Source: Pycnopodia helianthoides (lineage: Eukaryota; Echinodermata; Asteroidea; Forcipulatida; Asteriidae). From it: DNA of 64,000 nucleotides. Both the position numbers and the translations under genes were made by a program. The notes under the pieces are model-generated. The model worked only from the letters and a program-made list of their open reading frames with translations, did no database searches and was not told the origin of the DNA. Location: assembly GCA_032158295.1 (NCBI GenBank), contig CM063251.1, positions 12,723,757 to 12,787,756 on the forward strand, in the 5' to 3' direction. Numbering within the stretch: position 1 is the first letter of the stretch; every line of letters begins with the position of its first letter. Positions 42,301 to 50,327 of the stretch are shown here, piece after piece.

Positions 42301-45008
42301 GCTGAGCAACAATGTTTCCAAGGAGATCCTTCACGTCTCTAGCAAGCTTCTCTCCTTAGCACTAGCAGGTTCCTCCATCGACGAAACTGAGGGCCTTTCT
42401 GCTGGTTGTGGGTCAAAACCACACATCTGAAGGGTGGTCAAAGATGGCTTAACCACTGGTTGAAGTAATTTCGTTGAAACAACCAAATCCAGGGGGAGGA
42501 GAAATGTATGGCGTCCCGTCGAACAAAAATGTGGAACTCGGCCCTTCAACCATAGTGAAATAAAATGCTTCCGAAACACTGGCACTGTGCTTGTAACCCT
42601 AAAACTAATGACTGTCCCTACTTTTTGACAATACCTGGCTAGGTTCTAAAGGAACATAAACCCCTACCCGGATTCTCCACCAAAAAAATGTAACCCGGAA
42701 AAAGGGTACACTTAAAAACTAATGAATAAAACTAATAAAATCACTAACTGTTGGGGTGCTCGCTTGAACAATGAAAACAAAAACCAAGATCGGGTAGGGA
42801 AAAGACGCGAGGAAATGCAAAAAGTGGGACAGCGACTCAAAATGTAGGGTTCTCAACAAAGAACAAATATTAAAATTACTTTATTGATTATAAGGCAATG
42901 ACCAAAAGCAAAAGGAACTCTAACCCAAGACCATTGAACTAAACCAGAATACTTGATAAGGAATTTACAAAGACCACTAAAAAACAACAATAACAACAAC
43001 AAAAAACAGTGCCAAAGAAGGTTACAAATTAAAATCAAAATGGCTTTAAAACCGAGTCCATAGCAGTAATAGTTGAAACAGGAAAAGCTTATCAAAGCTT
43101 GTGATGGGATCAGGAGAACACATAATGTGGAGTGTTCCCCTTGTGCTGCCAGGCTGCTATCTCAAGTTAATTACAGGGGTGACTAACCACACCACACTAC
43201 CAGAGTCTGTGGTCCTTTCTCTATGCAAGGATTATGCATGAGGGTTCATTGTTTATTACAAGGATTCCTAAGAAATTAACTGAGGGGGTACTGGAAGAGC
43301 TTAAGGGAAGTATAAACAGTGGAAGGGTAATAAAACTCTAAGGTCTTTCTACACCCACTACACTCTCACCCAAGGAAGCACACACCCGCTCGTTTCCACA
43401 GTCCCACACACACACACCGCTATTCCACACACCGCTATCGCCCACGATCCTAGCCCGTGAGTTCACGGGCTAGGATTGTTAGCGGTGTGTTGGGGTGGTG
43501 GGGGGGGCTGCGTACATTACATCATAGAGGCGCTGTGTGTGTGTGTGCATGGTGAGAGTGCGGTGTGCTATTTTTTTTTAGAGTCAGTCGGGGGACTGGG
43601 GTTGTATCGCATTCGGGTTTTAGTATCCTTGCTCTATGGTTTTAGCTAGAGTACTTGTCTACACAGCCTTGATATCAAGGCTAATATCTGGTGAGAAAAT
43701 TTGGGGCAATTGTATCCTGGGCCCAATTTCATATAGCTGCTAAGCACAAAAATTTGCTTAGCATGAAATTTCTTCCTTGATAAAACAGGGTTACCAACCA
43801 AATTTCCATGTGGTGAATATGCTTGTTACTGGTATTCAGCTGTTGTTTGCTTATCATGAAAATCACGTGGAAATTTGGTTGGTAATCCTGTTTTTATCAA
43901 TTAAGAAATTTCATGCTAAGCAAATTTTTGTGCCTACAGCTCTATGAAATTGGGCCCTGTTGTGACAGTACTGCCTCAAATTTGGTCATCTTTCAAAACG
44001 GGAAAAAATGAAATTTAAGTTTTTCCCTCAGTTTGATTTAATAATACACCAAAATATGCATCCTTTTCTGAATCTGGCACTGTTTCCAAGCTAGTTGAGT
44101 AATGAATCTAACAATATTTCATCAAGCCTTAACCTATATGTATGCTTAGCCACATAGAGGTCGTGGATTATTGATCCCACATGGCTACTTTACTTGTACA
44201 TGTATGACTGTGAGACATGTAGTGCAAGGGCATTCTTTACAAGTTACCCTGAGCGGACTTCCCAGTCTCCTTCATCCCCTGCCTGCCACCCATTGTAAAT
44301 ATTTACCCCCCTCCCCCAGCTAAAGAAGAAACAAGACATAAGGTGGGACATCATCACCTTATGGTGATGTCACGTGGTGTAAAGAGAGTTCTTGAGATTA
44401 GCCACTGTTATTCAAAATTGTAAAACCTCGCATCAGTGGCATGACATTTTATTTGATATAAATAACTTTTGCAGGTAATCTTTACTTGAAATAAATAATG
44501 TTAACAATTGCTTGAAGGGATTAACTGTATTCAGCTTTGTGTAGTATTTCTATGTGTGGCTAATGAAATGAGGCTCAATCTATGATTTGTTATAACTGTG
44601 TTTATCATAAAACACATTTCAAGAGATAGTTGTTTTTATATAAAAAATATATATATATTTGTGAGGAGATTATAGCTATTTGTAGTTGACTAAATTGCAG
44701 TTGAGTAAGCATAAATTTTATTCTTTTCGATAAAAATTTGCATATTAACCCAAAAACATGATAATAACGTTTTTCTTGATTGCTTTCAACTTTTCAGAAA
44801 AGGCAGTATACACAATATGAAATGGATTACAATTAATTCGAAGGCCTATATTCACTGAGTTATTATTGTGAGATGCATTGTCAAGATAAATAAAGTAAGA
44901 ATAATAAATGGATCACATGCCGTTGAGCCACTCGAGTGTGTTCGGAGTATGTACATCAAACGCTTAAAAGAATGAATATATTATAAGAACTATAAACTTA
45001 CCAGCCAT
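30186..45008 (-). CDS. Predicted multi-exon gene: SET methyltransferase + zinc fingers + tyrosine-recombinase-like domain (overview)
   Basis: Following splice sites and phase on the minus strand gives: 45,008-45,002 (ATG), 40,090-39,980, 36,109-35,956, 35,369-35,163, probably 35,102-35,005, then about 34,798-32,411, 32,169-32,092, 31,849-31,772, 31,664-31,605, 31,112-31,017 and 30,325-30,186 (stop). Most introns are phase 1. The product would be a KMT5A-like SET domain (lysine methylation is the family's activity), an acidic repeat, DNA-binding-type zinc fingers and a tyrosine-recombinase-like fold, presumably nuclear. I recall C2H2/recombinase-like proteins and KMT5A-like predictions from cnidarian, fish and echinoderm genomes, but cannot check the fusion here. 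Breaks: one base missing in 35,163-35,369 and two compensating shifts at about 33,160 and 33,085. The phase of 35,163 to 35,102 does not match. It may be a decaying gene, two adjacent genes, or a good gene with assembly errors. Confidence 0.6.
30646..30981. repeat. Foldback element in the last intron
   Basis: Arms of about 115 bp (30,646-30,764 and 30,872-30,981) are inverted complements sharing CATTTCCCCAGCGTTCTAAC and AATTTTCTTGGGAAAAG. The spacer is about 107 bp. Confidence 0.85.
31017..31112 (-). CDS. Exon encoding the first half of the SANT-like C-terminus (96 bp, phase 1-1)
   Basis: A TTCTATACAG acceptor and a G|GTAAGA donor frame 32 codons (GRVYVRWKPEQTSLVITY then FQDYLSGNAEKRLP). It joins in phase to both neighbours. 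The aromatic Trp followed by an amphipathic helix and a LPG turn supports one small folded domain shared with the last exon. Confidence 0.7.
31605..31664 (-). CDS. Small symmetric exon (60 bp, phase 1-1)
   Basis: TTATTTAG acceptor and G|GTGAGT donor. It encodes VMRSSTSDESAAATHKTGLS, a polar linker. Because both ends are phase 1 it could be skipped without changing frame. Confidence 0.6.
31772..31849 (-). CDS. Small symmetric exon b (78 bp, phase 1-1)
   Basis: CTTTGTAG acceptor and G|GTAAGT donor. It encodes ENMSSCSESTTHASTTNS and then PTTSENGD, a Ser/Thr-rich linker. It is the same length and phase as the exon at 32,092 and shares its SCSEST core, so the two are exon duplicates. Confidence 0.7.
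32092..32169 (-). CDS. Small symmetric exon a (78 bp, phase 1-1)
   Basis: TTTATAG acceptor and G|GTAAGT donor. It encodes ETMPSCSESTVSLLTTDS and then AMTNQNKD. Duplicate of exon b; a variable-length linker between the recombinase-like and SANT-like parts. Confidence 0.7.
32411..33180 (-). CDS. Tyrosine-recombinase-like exon region (catalytic Tyr replaced)
   Basis: Begins around GDAIDKVNQQRRIRLRRPEEL and continues LRDLVVCRLTLFNARRGGE (box I Arg), then ATKNRHRVSTMFAL (His/Arg box) and IYKHLGHSEETNRNINQ (box II GHS). It ends at GATGAAG|GTGAGA (32,411) in phase 1. This is the layout of the tyrosine recombinase/integrase catalytic domain as found in Crypton-type elements and genes derived from them. 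The nucleophilic Tyr expected about nine residues after LGHS is Asn (NRNIN), so DNA cleavage by this domain is unlikely. The frame is shifted at about 33,085 (+1), after the opposite shift near 33,160; the outer frames agree. Confidence 0.72.
33153..34798 (-). CDS. Acidic 48-residue repeats and C2H2/C2HC zinc fingers (large exon)
   Basis: Open frame entered from a CATCAG acceptor near 34,798, phase 1 (ELFLSSISKI...). Residues in order: a polar N-part (TAMDLLCSIIEGN), three tandem 48-residue acidic Ser/Asp repeats (DSDVSYYDPSLEPNTDSDSN core), a C2H2-type finger (FCIFC...HIAKQH), a second finger-like unit (VMCNIC...RHSNGC, C2HC), and a helical domain (VLLKIGRRLWYKQKRK, later YLIEDADQ). It continues toward the recombinase-like part but meets TGA at 33,153 after a one-base loss near 33,160. 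The linker resembles a DNA-binding module preceding a recombinase core. The ATG at 34,706 is internal if the upstream exons are real. Confidence 0.7.
34071..34502 (-). repeat. 144-bp in-frame minisatellite, three copies
   Basis: ATCTCGGGGTTGGCTGG-type units start at 34,071, 34,215 and 34,359. The exact period of 144 bp preserves the reading frame and produces the 48-residue acidic repeats. Very low divergence between copies points to recent homogenisation. Confidence 0.9.
35005..35102 (-). CDS. Candidate linker exon (98 bp)
   Basis: A TCTAAG acceptor and GGAG|GTATTT donor frame an open segment (ESMFLAMAPNRSIGSKED then ALKFSHKFRIYFGG). It ends in phase 1, matching the next exon's acceptor near 34,798. 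Its incoming phase does not match the end of the SET exon, so it is uncertain. Confidence 0.35.
35163..35369 (-). CDS. SET domain exon 2 (core and C-terminal part), one-base deletion
   Basis: After a TTGATTGCAG acceptor it encodes IDATDEPSHGPLLGRLVNHG, the SET Asn-His cofactor-binding motif, then NAKTRILQINRKPAMC. Frame then shifts by one base near 35,250 and continues FALKIIIVGEEILYDYG, the second SET motif with the catalytic-type Tyr, followed by VKDLPWEE. Spacing and motifs match KMT5A/PR-Set7. The phase-2 start completes a Cys codon split with the previous exon, giving CIDAT as in that family (CVDAT-like). Without the missing base, translation stops at TAA after LLLSK. Confidence 0.8.
35956..36109 (-). 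CDS. SET domain exon 1 (N-terminal part)
   Basis: Encodes GRGVVARRTFEKGDFLLEYA and then GKRIPAREG...SGFRYFFSTNGKRV: the N-SET GxG motif and strand pattern of KMT5A-like enzymes. Donor G|GTAAGC (phase 2) and acceptor TATGAAG (phase 1). Both phases fit the neighbouring exons exactly, which is strong support given that the intron on the 5' side is nearly 4 kb. Confidence 0.8.
36274..36525. mobile_element. hAT-type miniature transposon in a SET-gene intron
   Basis: Ends CAGCGGCGTAACCAAG and CTTGTCTACACCGCTG are inverted repeats typical of hAT elements. The flanks GTCAAATT and GTCACATT form an 8-bp target-site duplication with one mismatch. 252 bp, non-coding. Confidence 0.8.
36526..38384. other. 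Intronic sequence without a gene
   Basis: Part of the intron between 39,980 and 36,109. Contains short TG repeats (36,967-36,985, 37,140) and a phrase CATGGTGTTACCGCAAACC (minus strand, about 37,442-37,462) that also occurs at 27,264-27,283 on the plus strand; probably repeat debris. Confidence 0.5.
38385..38950. repeat. Minisatellite, about 53-bp unit, eleven copies
   Basis: The phrase TTCCGGTAGTAGTCCAACCC recurs about every 53-56 bp, followed by GCGAAATCTCATACAATTAT. Copies at the ends are most diverged. Frames across it are artefacts. Repeat-plus-spacer look is superficial: the intervals are themselves repeats. Confidence 0.95.
38951..39979. other. Intronic sequence without a gene
   Basis: No repeat or coding signal that I can support, apart from a GTGGATCCATGGTGGATCC duplication at 39,470. 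Confidence 0.4.
39980..40090 (-). CDS. N-terminal exon of the SET gene (111 bp, phase 1-1)
   Basis: A GTCATTTTCAG acceptor and AAAG|GTAGGC donor frame 37 codons: RRSKRERKENPDTIAAKYVN and then LGCDQDGFEVQLFETKG. The last residues run directly into GRGVVA of the next exon, reproducing the entry to a KMT5A-type SET domain. The basic start suits a nuclear protein. Confidence 0.75.
40091..40810. other. Intron 1 sequence without a gene
   Basis: AT-rich; nothing recognised. Confidence 0.4.
40971..41646 (-). repeat. 3' LTR of the deleted retroelement
   Basis: 676 bp beginning TGTAACCCGG and ending CACTACA, i.e. TGT...ACA. About 13 differences from the other LTR by eye. Confidence 0.9.
41747..42585 (-). 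pseudogene. Gag-pol remnant inside the deleted LTR element
   Basis: Two overlapping minus-strand frames (42,331-42,585 and 41,747-42,334). The second starts with a Gln-rich coiled-coil-like segment and ends with an integrase zinc-binding-type sequence (LMVKNGVLYYKQ...QISHKIMGF...QSYFWP), which runs up to the 3' LTR region. A deletion has joined a gag-like start to the beginning of integrase. It cannot supply any enzyme; it may survive by using proteins from complete relatives. Confidence 0.65.
42689..43362 (-). repeat. 5' LTR of the deleted retroelement
   Basis: 674 bp, TGTAACCCGG...CACTACA. Contains a few small indels relative to the 3' LTR (for example CAACAACAAC in place of poly-A near 42,990). 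Confidence 0.9.
43447..43476. other. Near-perfect hairpin, 14-bp arms and 2-base loop
   Basis: ATCCTAGCCCGTGA, GT, TCACGGGCTAGGAT. Outside it, CACCGCTA and TAGCGGTG continue the symmetry. It is the centre of the palindromic element disrupted by the LTR insertion. Confidence 0.85.
43719..43957. mobile_element. Palindromic miniature element, dispersed copy 10
   Basis: Nearly fully inverted-repeat element. Its core runs in the opposite direction to the copy at 28,251 (GGTATTCAGCTGTTGTTTGC here, its complement there). Confidence 0.85.
44290..44560 (+). repeat. Dispersed repeat, copy 2
   Basis: Counterpart of 26,720-27,080; see that entry for the shared phrases. Confidence 0.6.
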
Positions 45009-45130
45009 TTCACCGTGCCAGCGGTGGTGTGTGGTTCAGTTACACCGTGTCTTTAGATATGGTGGGATGAGCTGAATCAGGAGACGGGTGGTCGGTTTTT
45101 GAATTGAATTCTAACCGAAGAAGAATTTGC
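45002..45130 (-). CDS. Candidate first exon of the SET gene (5' UTR plus ATG GCT G)
   Basis: On the minus strand GTGAAATGGCTG|GTAAGT combines a start codon in acceptable context with a consensus phase-1 donor. Joined to 39,980-40,090 it yields M-A-A-RRSKRERK with the frame open throughout. The 5' limit is a guess and no promoter is identified. The call depends on the phase match alone and a chance ATG-donor pair is possible. Confidence 0.4.
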
Positions 45131-45589
45131 GAGCGATACTGCAAAATGAGATGAAGTTTATAGAAAAGTTGTCACACGGTGAGGCCAGTCGATGTCCTCA
45201 TAGTGGAGATTTTAGCAGGTTTATATACGCATTTTTGTGAATCCCCCAACCCCGGTTTAACTTTAATTACCATAAGGGGCGTTTACTTATATGCCACGTT
45301 TTAATAACTTATTTGGATGGTATCAGGAAGGGGTTGTCTTAAGCAATTTATAGGTGACTGCATATGTTATCATTGTTAAGGCATGAATTTGACGTGTAAT
45401 GCAAATCAGCAGTACGTCGAGTGGTTTATCCAAATTTTGACCTTGTGGATGACATACCACGGAGCAAGCTCCCCATGGTAATTGCTGAGAAATGACTTAT
45501 TCGGGGCTGGGTCACCTGTGTGTTGGCCAGCTTATAGAGAAAAAATGTAAATGATCGAAATGATGAGGAAAAAGTTATCATCACAAAAA

Positions 45590-45853
45590 TGTTGGATTAA
45601 CACACAAGTCAAGCTAAGTCTATCTTTATTAATGTTATTCAACTCTTGTTCCATCTTAGCACGCTCTATGTTCATCTGACCCGTTTATCCAGCTATGGGG
45701 CCTTTAGTAACACACATGACATCTCACGAATCCAACATTCTCTCAAAACCCATCTCTTCAGATTAGCCCATAAACATATCGAGTGAAATTTTCTTCTTGT
45801 TCTTGACCAGCGCATTTGAATGTCACACAGATAAAGTGCGCTTTACAAATGCT

Positions 45854-45894
<41 letters not shown>

Positions 45895-45895
45895 G
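45590..45895 (+). mobile_element. LINE 3' end with ATT tail
   Basis: A short C-terminal-like frame (IQHSLKTHLFRLAHKHIE, stop at about 45,786) is followed by AAGTGCGCTTTACAAATGCT and an ATT microsatellite (45,856-45,893). This is the usual end of 5'-truncated non-LTR elements in marine invertebrate genomes. Confidence 0.65.
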
Positions 45896-45929
45896 ATAAA
45901 AAAAGTTGTCACTCCTCAGACTTTTAAAA

Positions 45930-47430
45930 TGGGGAAAATATCGACCCACAATTATCGAGACAGGGGTAATTGTGCCGATTCGGTGGTGAGGGGGGGGGGC
46001 GTAATAGTCCCAAGTTCTCATCATTTAGTCTTAAAGAAATCTAGTTTTAGAAGTAAATTGGGTGCAGTACGCAAGCGAAATGGTTTAGCCATGCATTTGC
46101 GGACTGGCAGAGTTTGAGAATTTCTTACCCCAGAGCAAACTCCCATGGCCGTTTGTTTTAAATCCCATGAGATACTCGCTGGGAAATGGACAAGGTCAAT
46201 GAAAAGGAATGTGGATTATGGGGTAAAATGGCTGAATGAAAATGAACGATGATTTAAACAGCTGGAGTTATCACACACGCAAAAGAAGAGGAACAAAAAT
46301 GTTTGGGAAATGTCGACCGTTTAATGGGGCTTATATTAATTATTGGATTTGTATATTCCCCCTGTTTGAATGTTAGACTTAAGAAGAAATATCGATCGAA
46401 TTCGGGAAATATTGAGCTTGCATGCCGTGATGGATGTCAAACAGTGAGACTGAAAGTCAGATGGAAAGTCTTCTTCTTTTGTTTTGCGCTCCCTCATCGT
46501 TTCTAAAATCTATCAGTAAAAAATCAGTTATGTAAGGAAATAGGTCTATATCAAGTCGGTTATTTATGTGATTGTAAGAAATTCCCCTCAACGATCTGTG
46601 AATAGATGCTCAAGGGGAAATATATTGCATGGGAAATATCGACCTACGAATAACAGCGGGTTATGCCAATCGAGTAGGGGTGCTTTACAGTCATAAGTTC
46701 GTATCACTTGGTCTCAAAGAGATTTATAGGTTTACAAGGAAATCGGGTTAATTACACGCAGGCCTGGGTTTACGTCGCGAATGGTTTATCCATGAATCTG
46801 CTGACTGGTGGAATGTGAGAATTTGATATCCTAGAGCAAACTCCCTATGGTCATAACAAAACTTTTGTATTTCTTAAGGCCAGATGGAACAACTCTTAAA
46901 ATGGGCCAATTCATCCAAAATGAATGTGGATAATGGGGCAAAATGGCCGCATGAAAAATATTGAACATTTTGTTGATTAAAACAATTAGTTATCGCAAAA
47001 AAATGATTTGCATATGGTTCGGAAATGTCAGCCGTATTTGGGGCTTTATAAGATATTGGATTTGTATATTTCCTCTTATTAACTTGTTTGACTGATAGAC
47101 TTACGAGAAAATATTGATTGTTTTATCGTACATGCCGTGACCGATGTAATAAAAAGATATAATGATAGTAATGTGCCAAGAGGAAAAGTCGGTCACCTAT
47201 AATAAACTCCAAAAAGTATTAACATTTAAGACAGGGGTTGTTCCGATTCAGTTTGAGGGAGGGGGTAACAGTCGTTACTTCTCTTCATTCAGTCTTAAAA
47301 ATATAGTTTTAGGTCTAGTATACGCAACGAGTCATGGTTTATCCATGCATGAACTAAATCTAGTTTAGAAGAAAATTTGGTACGCAGCGAGATGGTTTAG
47401 CCATGCATTTGCTGTTTTGAAATAATCCTG
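45930..47430 (+). repeat. Three diverged tandem copies of an unnamed repeat
   Basis: Copies near 45,930-46,560, 46,630-47,160 and 47,190-47,430 share ordered phrases: ATATCGACC, TTAGTCTTAAA-type, GGTTTA-CCATG-AT-TGCTGACTGG, GAGCAAACTCCC-ATGG, GGATTTGTATATT. Related pieces occur at 29,010 and about 61,840-62,280. No intact coding frame. Confidence 0.65.
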
Positions 47431-49130
47431 AAAAAATGATAGGTCTGAGTTAATTTGCATCTAGAGATACGACCAATAACAGATGACATGTACAAAACTG
47501 GCTTGTTCATGGGAGCCTCTTAATTTTTGTTTGTGGGTCGATGTGTTCAATAATGAAGCTCCAGTTGATAAGTTAGTCTATGAAATTTGTAGTTGGCTAT
47601 CTTGAGATAGACCTAGCGTTTATCATGATTTTAAAAAAAATAAAAATAAAAATAAAAAATAGGCCTACTTATCAACACTCAGTAAATACAAATTCTTTCG
47701 ACTTGTAGACCCCTATGGTAGGTGGACATTCAACTTAAACTTGTGTTAACTTTTTTGAACCACTCTCTATCTTAGAACACTTCCATCGAGTACGAAATTA
47801 AAACGATCCAGGCATGTGTACAGAGGGAACGAATTCATTCAACATAGACAAACATGAAACTGTTGTGTGCACTGAACACTGTTGTTACTTGATTTGCAGA
47901 TGGGGTAGATTTTGAAAGCAATTTGTCACGAAACGATTGGGAAAACATTCATGGTTGTTCACTCAGGTAAACGTGATTTCTTTTTCAAATGTATACATGG
48001 AAATGAGTGGTTAAGAAAACATGCACTCATCCCTGAATTGTAGAAGTCCCCAAACCTGACACTATGGTAAAGCTAACAAAATATAAAGAAAATAGGTAGG
48101 CCCTAACTCTACTTAAAAACAACAGTTACATTTCAAAACAAGAGCATGTGTTTCATGATCACGCTTTATTTATGAAACTATGTTTCAAAACTAGAATATT
48201 GGAAAGTGTTCTCTTCCTAATAAACCCTGATGGTAAATCTCACAGCAGACATGAACTGACTATCAATTACTAATCCATTGTAATTTTCTTGACATTTGAA
48301 CCCAGCTGGCTGGCTGACTGCCATTTATTATCTAAACCATTGCCTTTTTTTTATAATGTTTCAAACGCCACTTTGTCAAAATTAGTTTTACGTCCTTGCT
48401 CTATGGTTTAAACTGGCACGGGTTTGACAAGCACAGATTTGTGTTACCTCAATGCCATGTTCTTCATCTGAGTGTGAAGCTGGGCCAGGTCTGGTCCTCT
48501 TGACTAAACTGCAGTTTGTCATTAACATAACTTATAGCCACAAATGTGAATAGACCAGGTAAGCCAGAGTAGTTTTGATCAAGTGTGTTTTGAGAGAAAA
48601 TGAAATGGTGTAAACTGTTGGTTGCATTCTAAAAAAGAATAACAGTTGACCTTAATTTGGGACAAAATACCACTTGTGACATGACTTGAATTGAGGATCG
48701 AGAACTGACCTGGTAACAACACTATCTATTTCAAACAATTATTATTTCAAAAATAAATCAAAAGTTTCATGTACATAATATCCAATTGTAAACCATCACT
48801 CATTTTAATGAATTTTTGTGATCTTGTGTATATCATATTTTTGTATATTACTATTAAGTGTATGTGAGTGAAAATAGAGCAACAAAACAGTAATTTCTTC
48901 CCATTACTTCCTCAGTCAATACACACACCTTACAGCATATGCTGTATCATATTATTGGTACCATAGAGAAAAGACATGATCAGAGAAAGCATGTCACCAT
49001 TGTACAGCACAGTATAGTTATTGTATTATTGGCTATGTACAGTATTGTACATGTATTGCCAGTGTGTTGACCTCATTGCGAGTGTGTTGACCTTGGGGTC
49101 AATTGGCCTTTCTTGTGTACACTGGCGTAC
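47431..49130. other. No gene seen
   Basis: AT-rich intergenic sequence without supported features. Confidence 0.4.
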
Positions 49131-49137
49131 TTGAGTT

Positions 49138-49276
49138 TATGTACATGTAGTACATGTACATGCATGTACATAAAGTCAAGTAGGACATGATGTACATGTA
49201 CTGAACATGTACTGTTCACAACAACTTTGGATTGTGTTATGTCAGCACACGTCCATGTACATGTACATGTACATAC
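49138..49276. repeat. TACATGTA-rich palindromic simple repeats
   Basis: Many overlapping GTACATGTAC-type words, self-complementary, over about 140 bp. Confidence 0.85.
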
Positions 49277-49307
49277 ATCAGTATCATTTACCTAGATTTG
49301 TGAATAC

Positions 49308-50043
49308 TGTGGCGGTCTCACTCTCGACGGCACACCCGGCTTGCCCTCAGTCGACTCAACGAGCGGCAGTTGAATACAAACTCGGAGGCAGGTCCGTTTT
49401 GGGGCAGTCTACCACCAGGCACTCTAAGCTCCACCCTATCATACACACCTAATACACTTCATTACACCCAGCACCGATGACGGGGTTGACTCGATTAAAT
49501 ATAATACAAGCACAAGGGTTGTAACTTTCACTTCCTTTATTCCTACCAGAAGGAACCTTTAAGTAAGGATGACACCTATATAGGTATAATTACTCCTAGT
49601 CAGGTGATTACACGTTTAATAAAAAAGGGTTGATTGTTCATTGGTAAATAGTTACTACTTGTGGAATTAACTGGCAAGAATAGACCCTCAGCAGGCTTGA
49701 CCCTAATTGGCGGAGTATGAAGTAACACTTACGGGAACTCTACGGCGTTGGCAACATCTGAGGACAGGACGGGACGGATACGTCAACACGCAGCAACAAA
49801 CAGCGGCAACCCCACACGGGCAAGACCAAATAGCAAGACCCAGTCGCCGTCCCTGACTCGTGTTTATATACCTCGTGCGGCCCGGACAGTGGTCGTTCTA
49901 AACGCCCGCGTCTTCAACAGTGGAAGACGTCCGGTAACCACTCAAGTAACTACTATGGGATATGATCTAAGAAAGAGGGCGTCCTATATTTCGCTACATA
50001 GCCACGCTCCAAGATTGGTCAGTCCCTGACCTCTAATCTGACA
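49308..50043 (-). repeat. 3' LTR of a Ty3/gypsy element (left edge firm, right edge uncertain)
   Basis: Read on the minus strand it has a TATA box (GTATATAAAC at 49,861-49,871), then AATAAA (49,537-49,542) and ends ...GACCGCCACA. Plus-strand ends TGTGGCGG and CTGACA give TGT...ACA. An alternative right edge is 50,131 (TTTACA), which would place the purine-rich GAAGTAAGAGAAAG next to it as a polypurine tract. No partner LTR is in the window. Confidence 0.65.
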
Positions 50044-50327
50044 TCCTATAAAGGCGAAATACAGCATAAAAACTTTAATATAACAATCTTTTATACAATC
50101 TTTAACTTTAGGCGTCATCCACAACTTTACATAAACTTTCTCTTACTTCACCTAAACAGGCGTAACATGAGCTTTAATACAACAATGAAAAGCTTTAACT
50201 AAAACAAAAACTAACCCTTTACTCAAAAATAGTGTACAAAACTTTGGAAGAACATATAAACTTTAAGTAAACGCGTACAACGGACTTCTAAGGCTCCTGC
50301 ACTCTTCTTCTCCACGGCGGGTGCTGC

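Larger units (their letters stand above)
40971..43362 (-). mobile_element. Internally deleted Ty3/gypsy-like LTR element with 4-bp target duplication
   Basis: Two near-identical LTRs enclose only 1,042 bp. CTCT flanks both ends (40,967-40,970 and 43,363-43,366). On the minus strand, seven bases after the 5' LTR comes TGGTGGAGAATCCGGG, which has the TGG start expected of a primer-binding site. About 2 percent LTR divergence indicates a fairly young insertion. Reverse transcriptase, RNase H and the integrase core are absent. Confidence 0.85.
40818..43692. repeat. Palindromic element split by an LTR retroelement
   Basis: Left arm about 40,818-40,970 and right arm about 43,363-43,692 are inverted: TAGCCTTGATTGCAAGGCTG against its complement at 43,665-43,685, and GATGCCCGAATGC against GCATTCGGGT at 43,610. 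The LTR element 40,971-43,362 sits between the arms. The right arm retains the palindrome centre. Confidence 0.7.
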
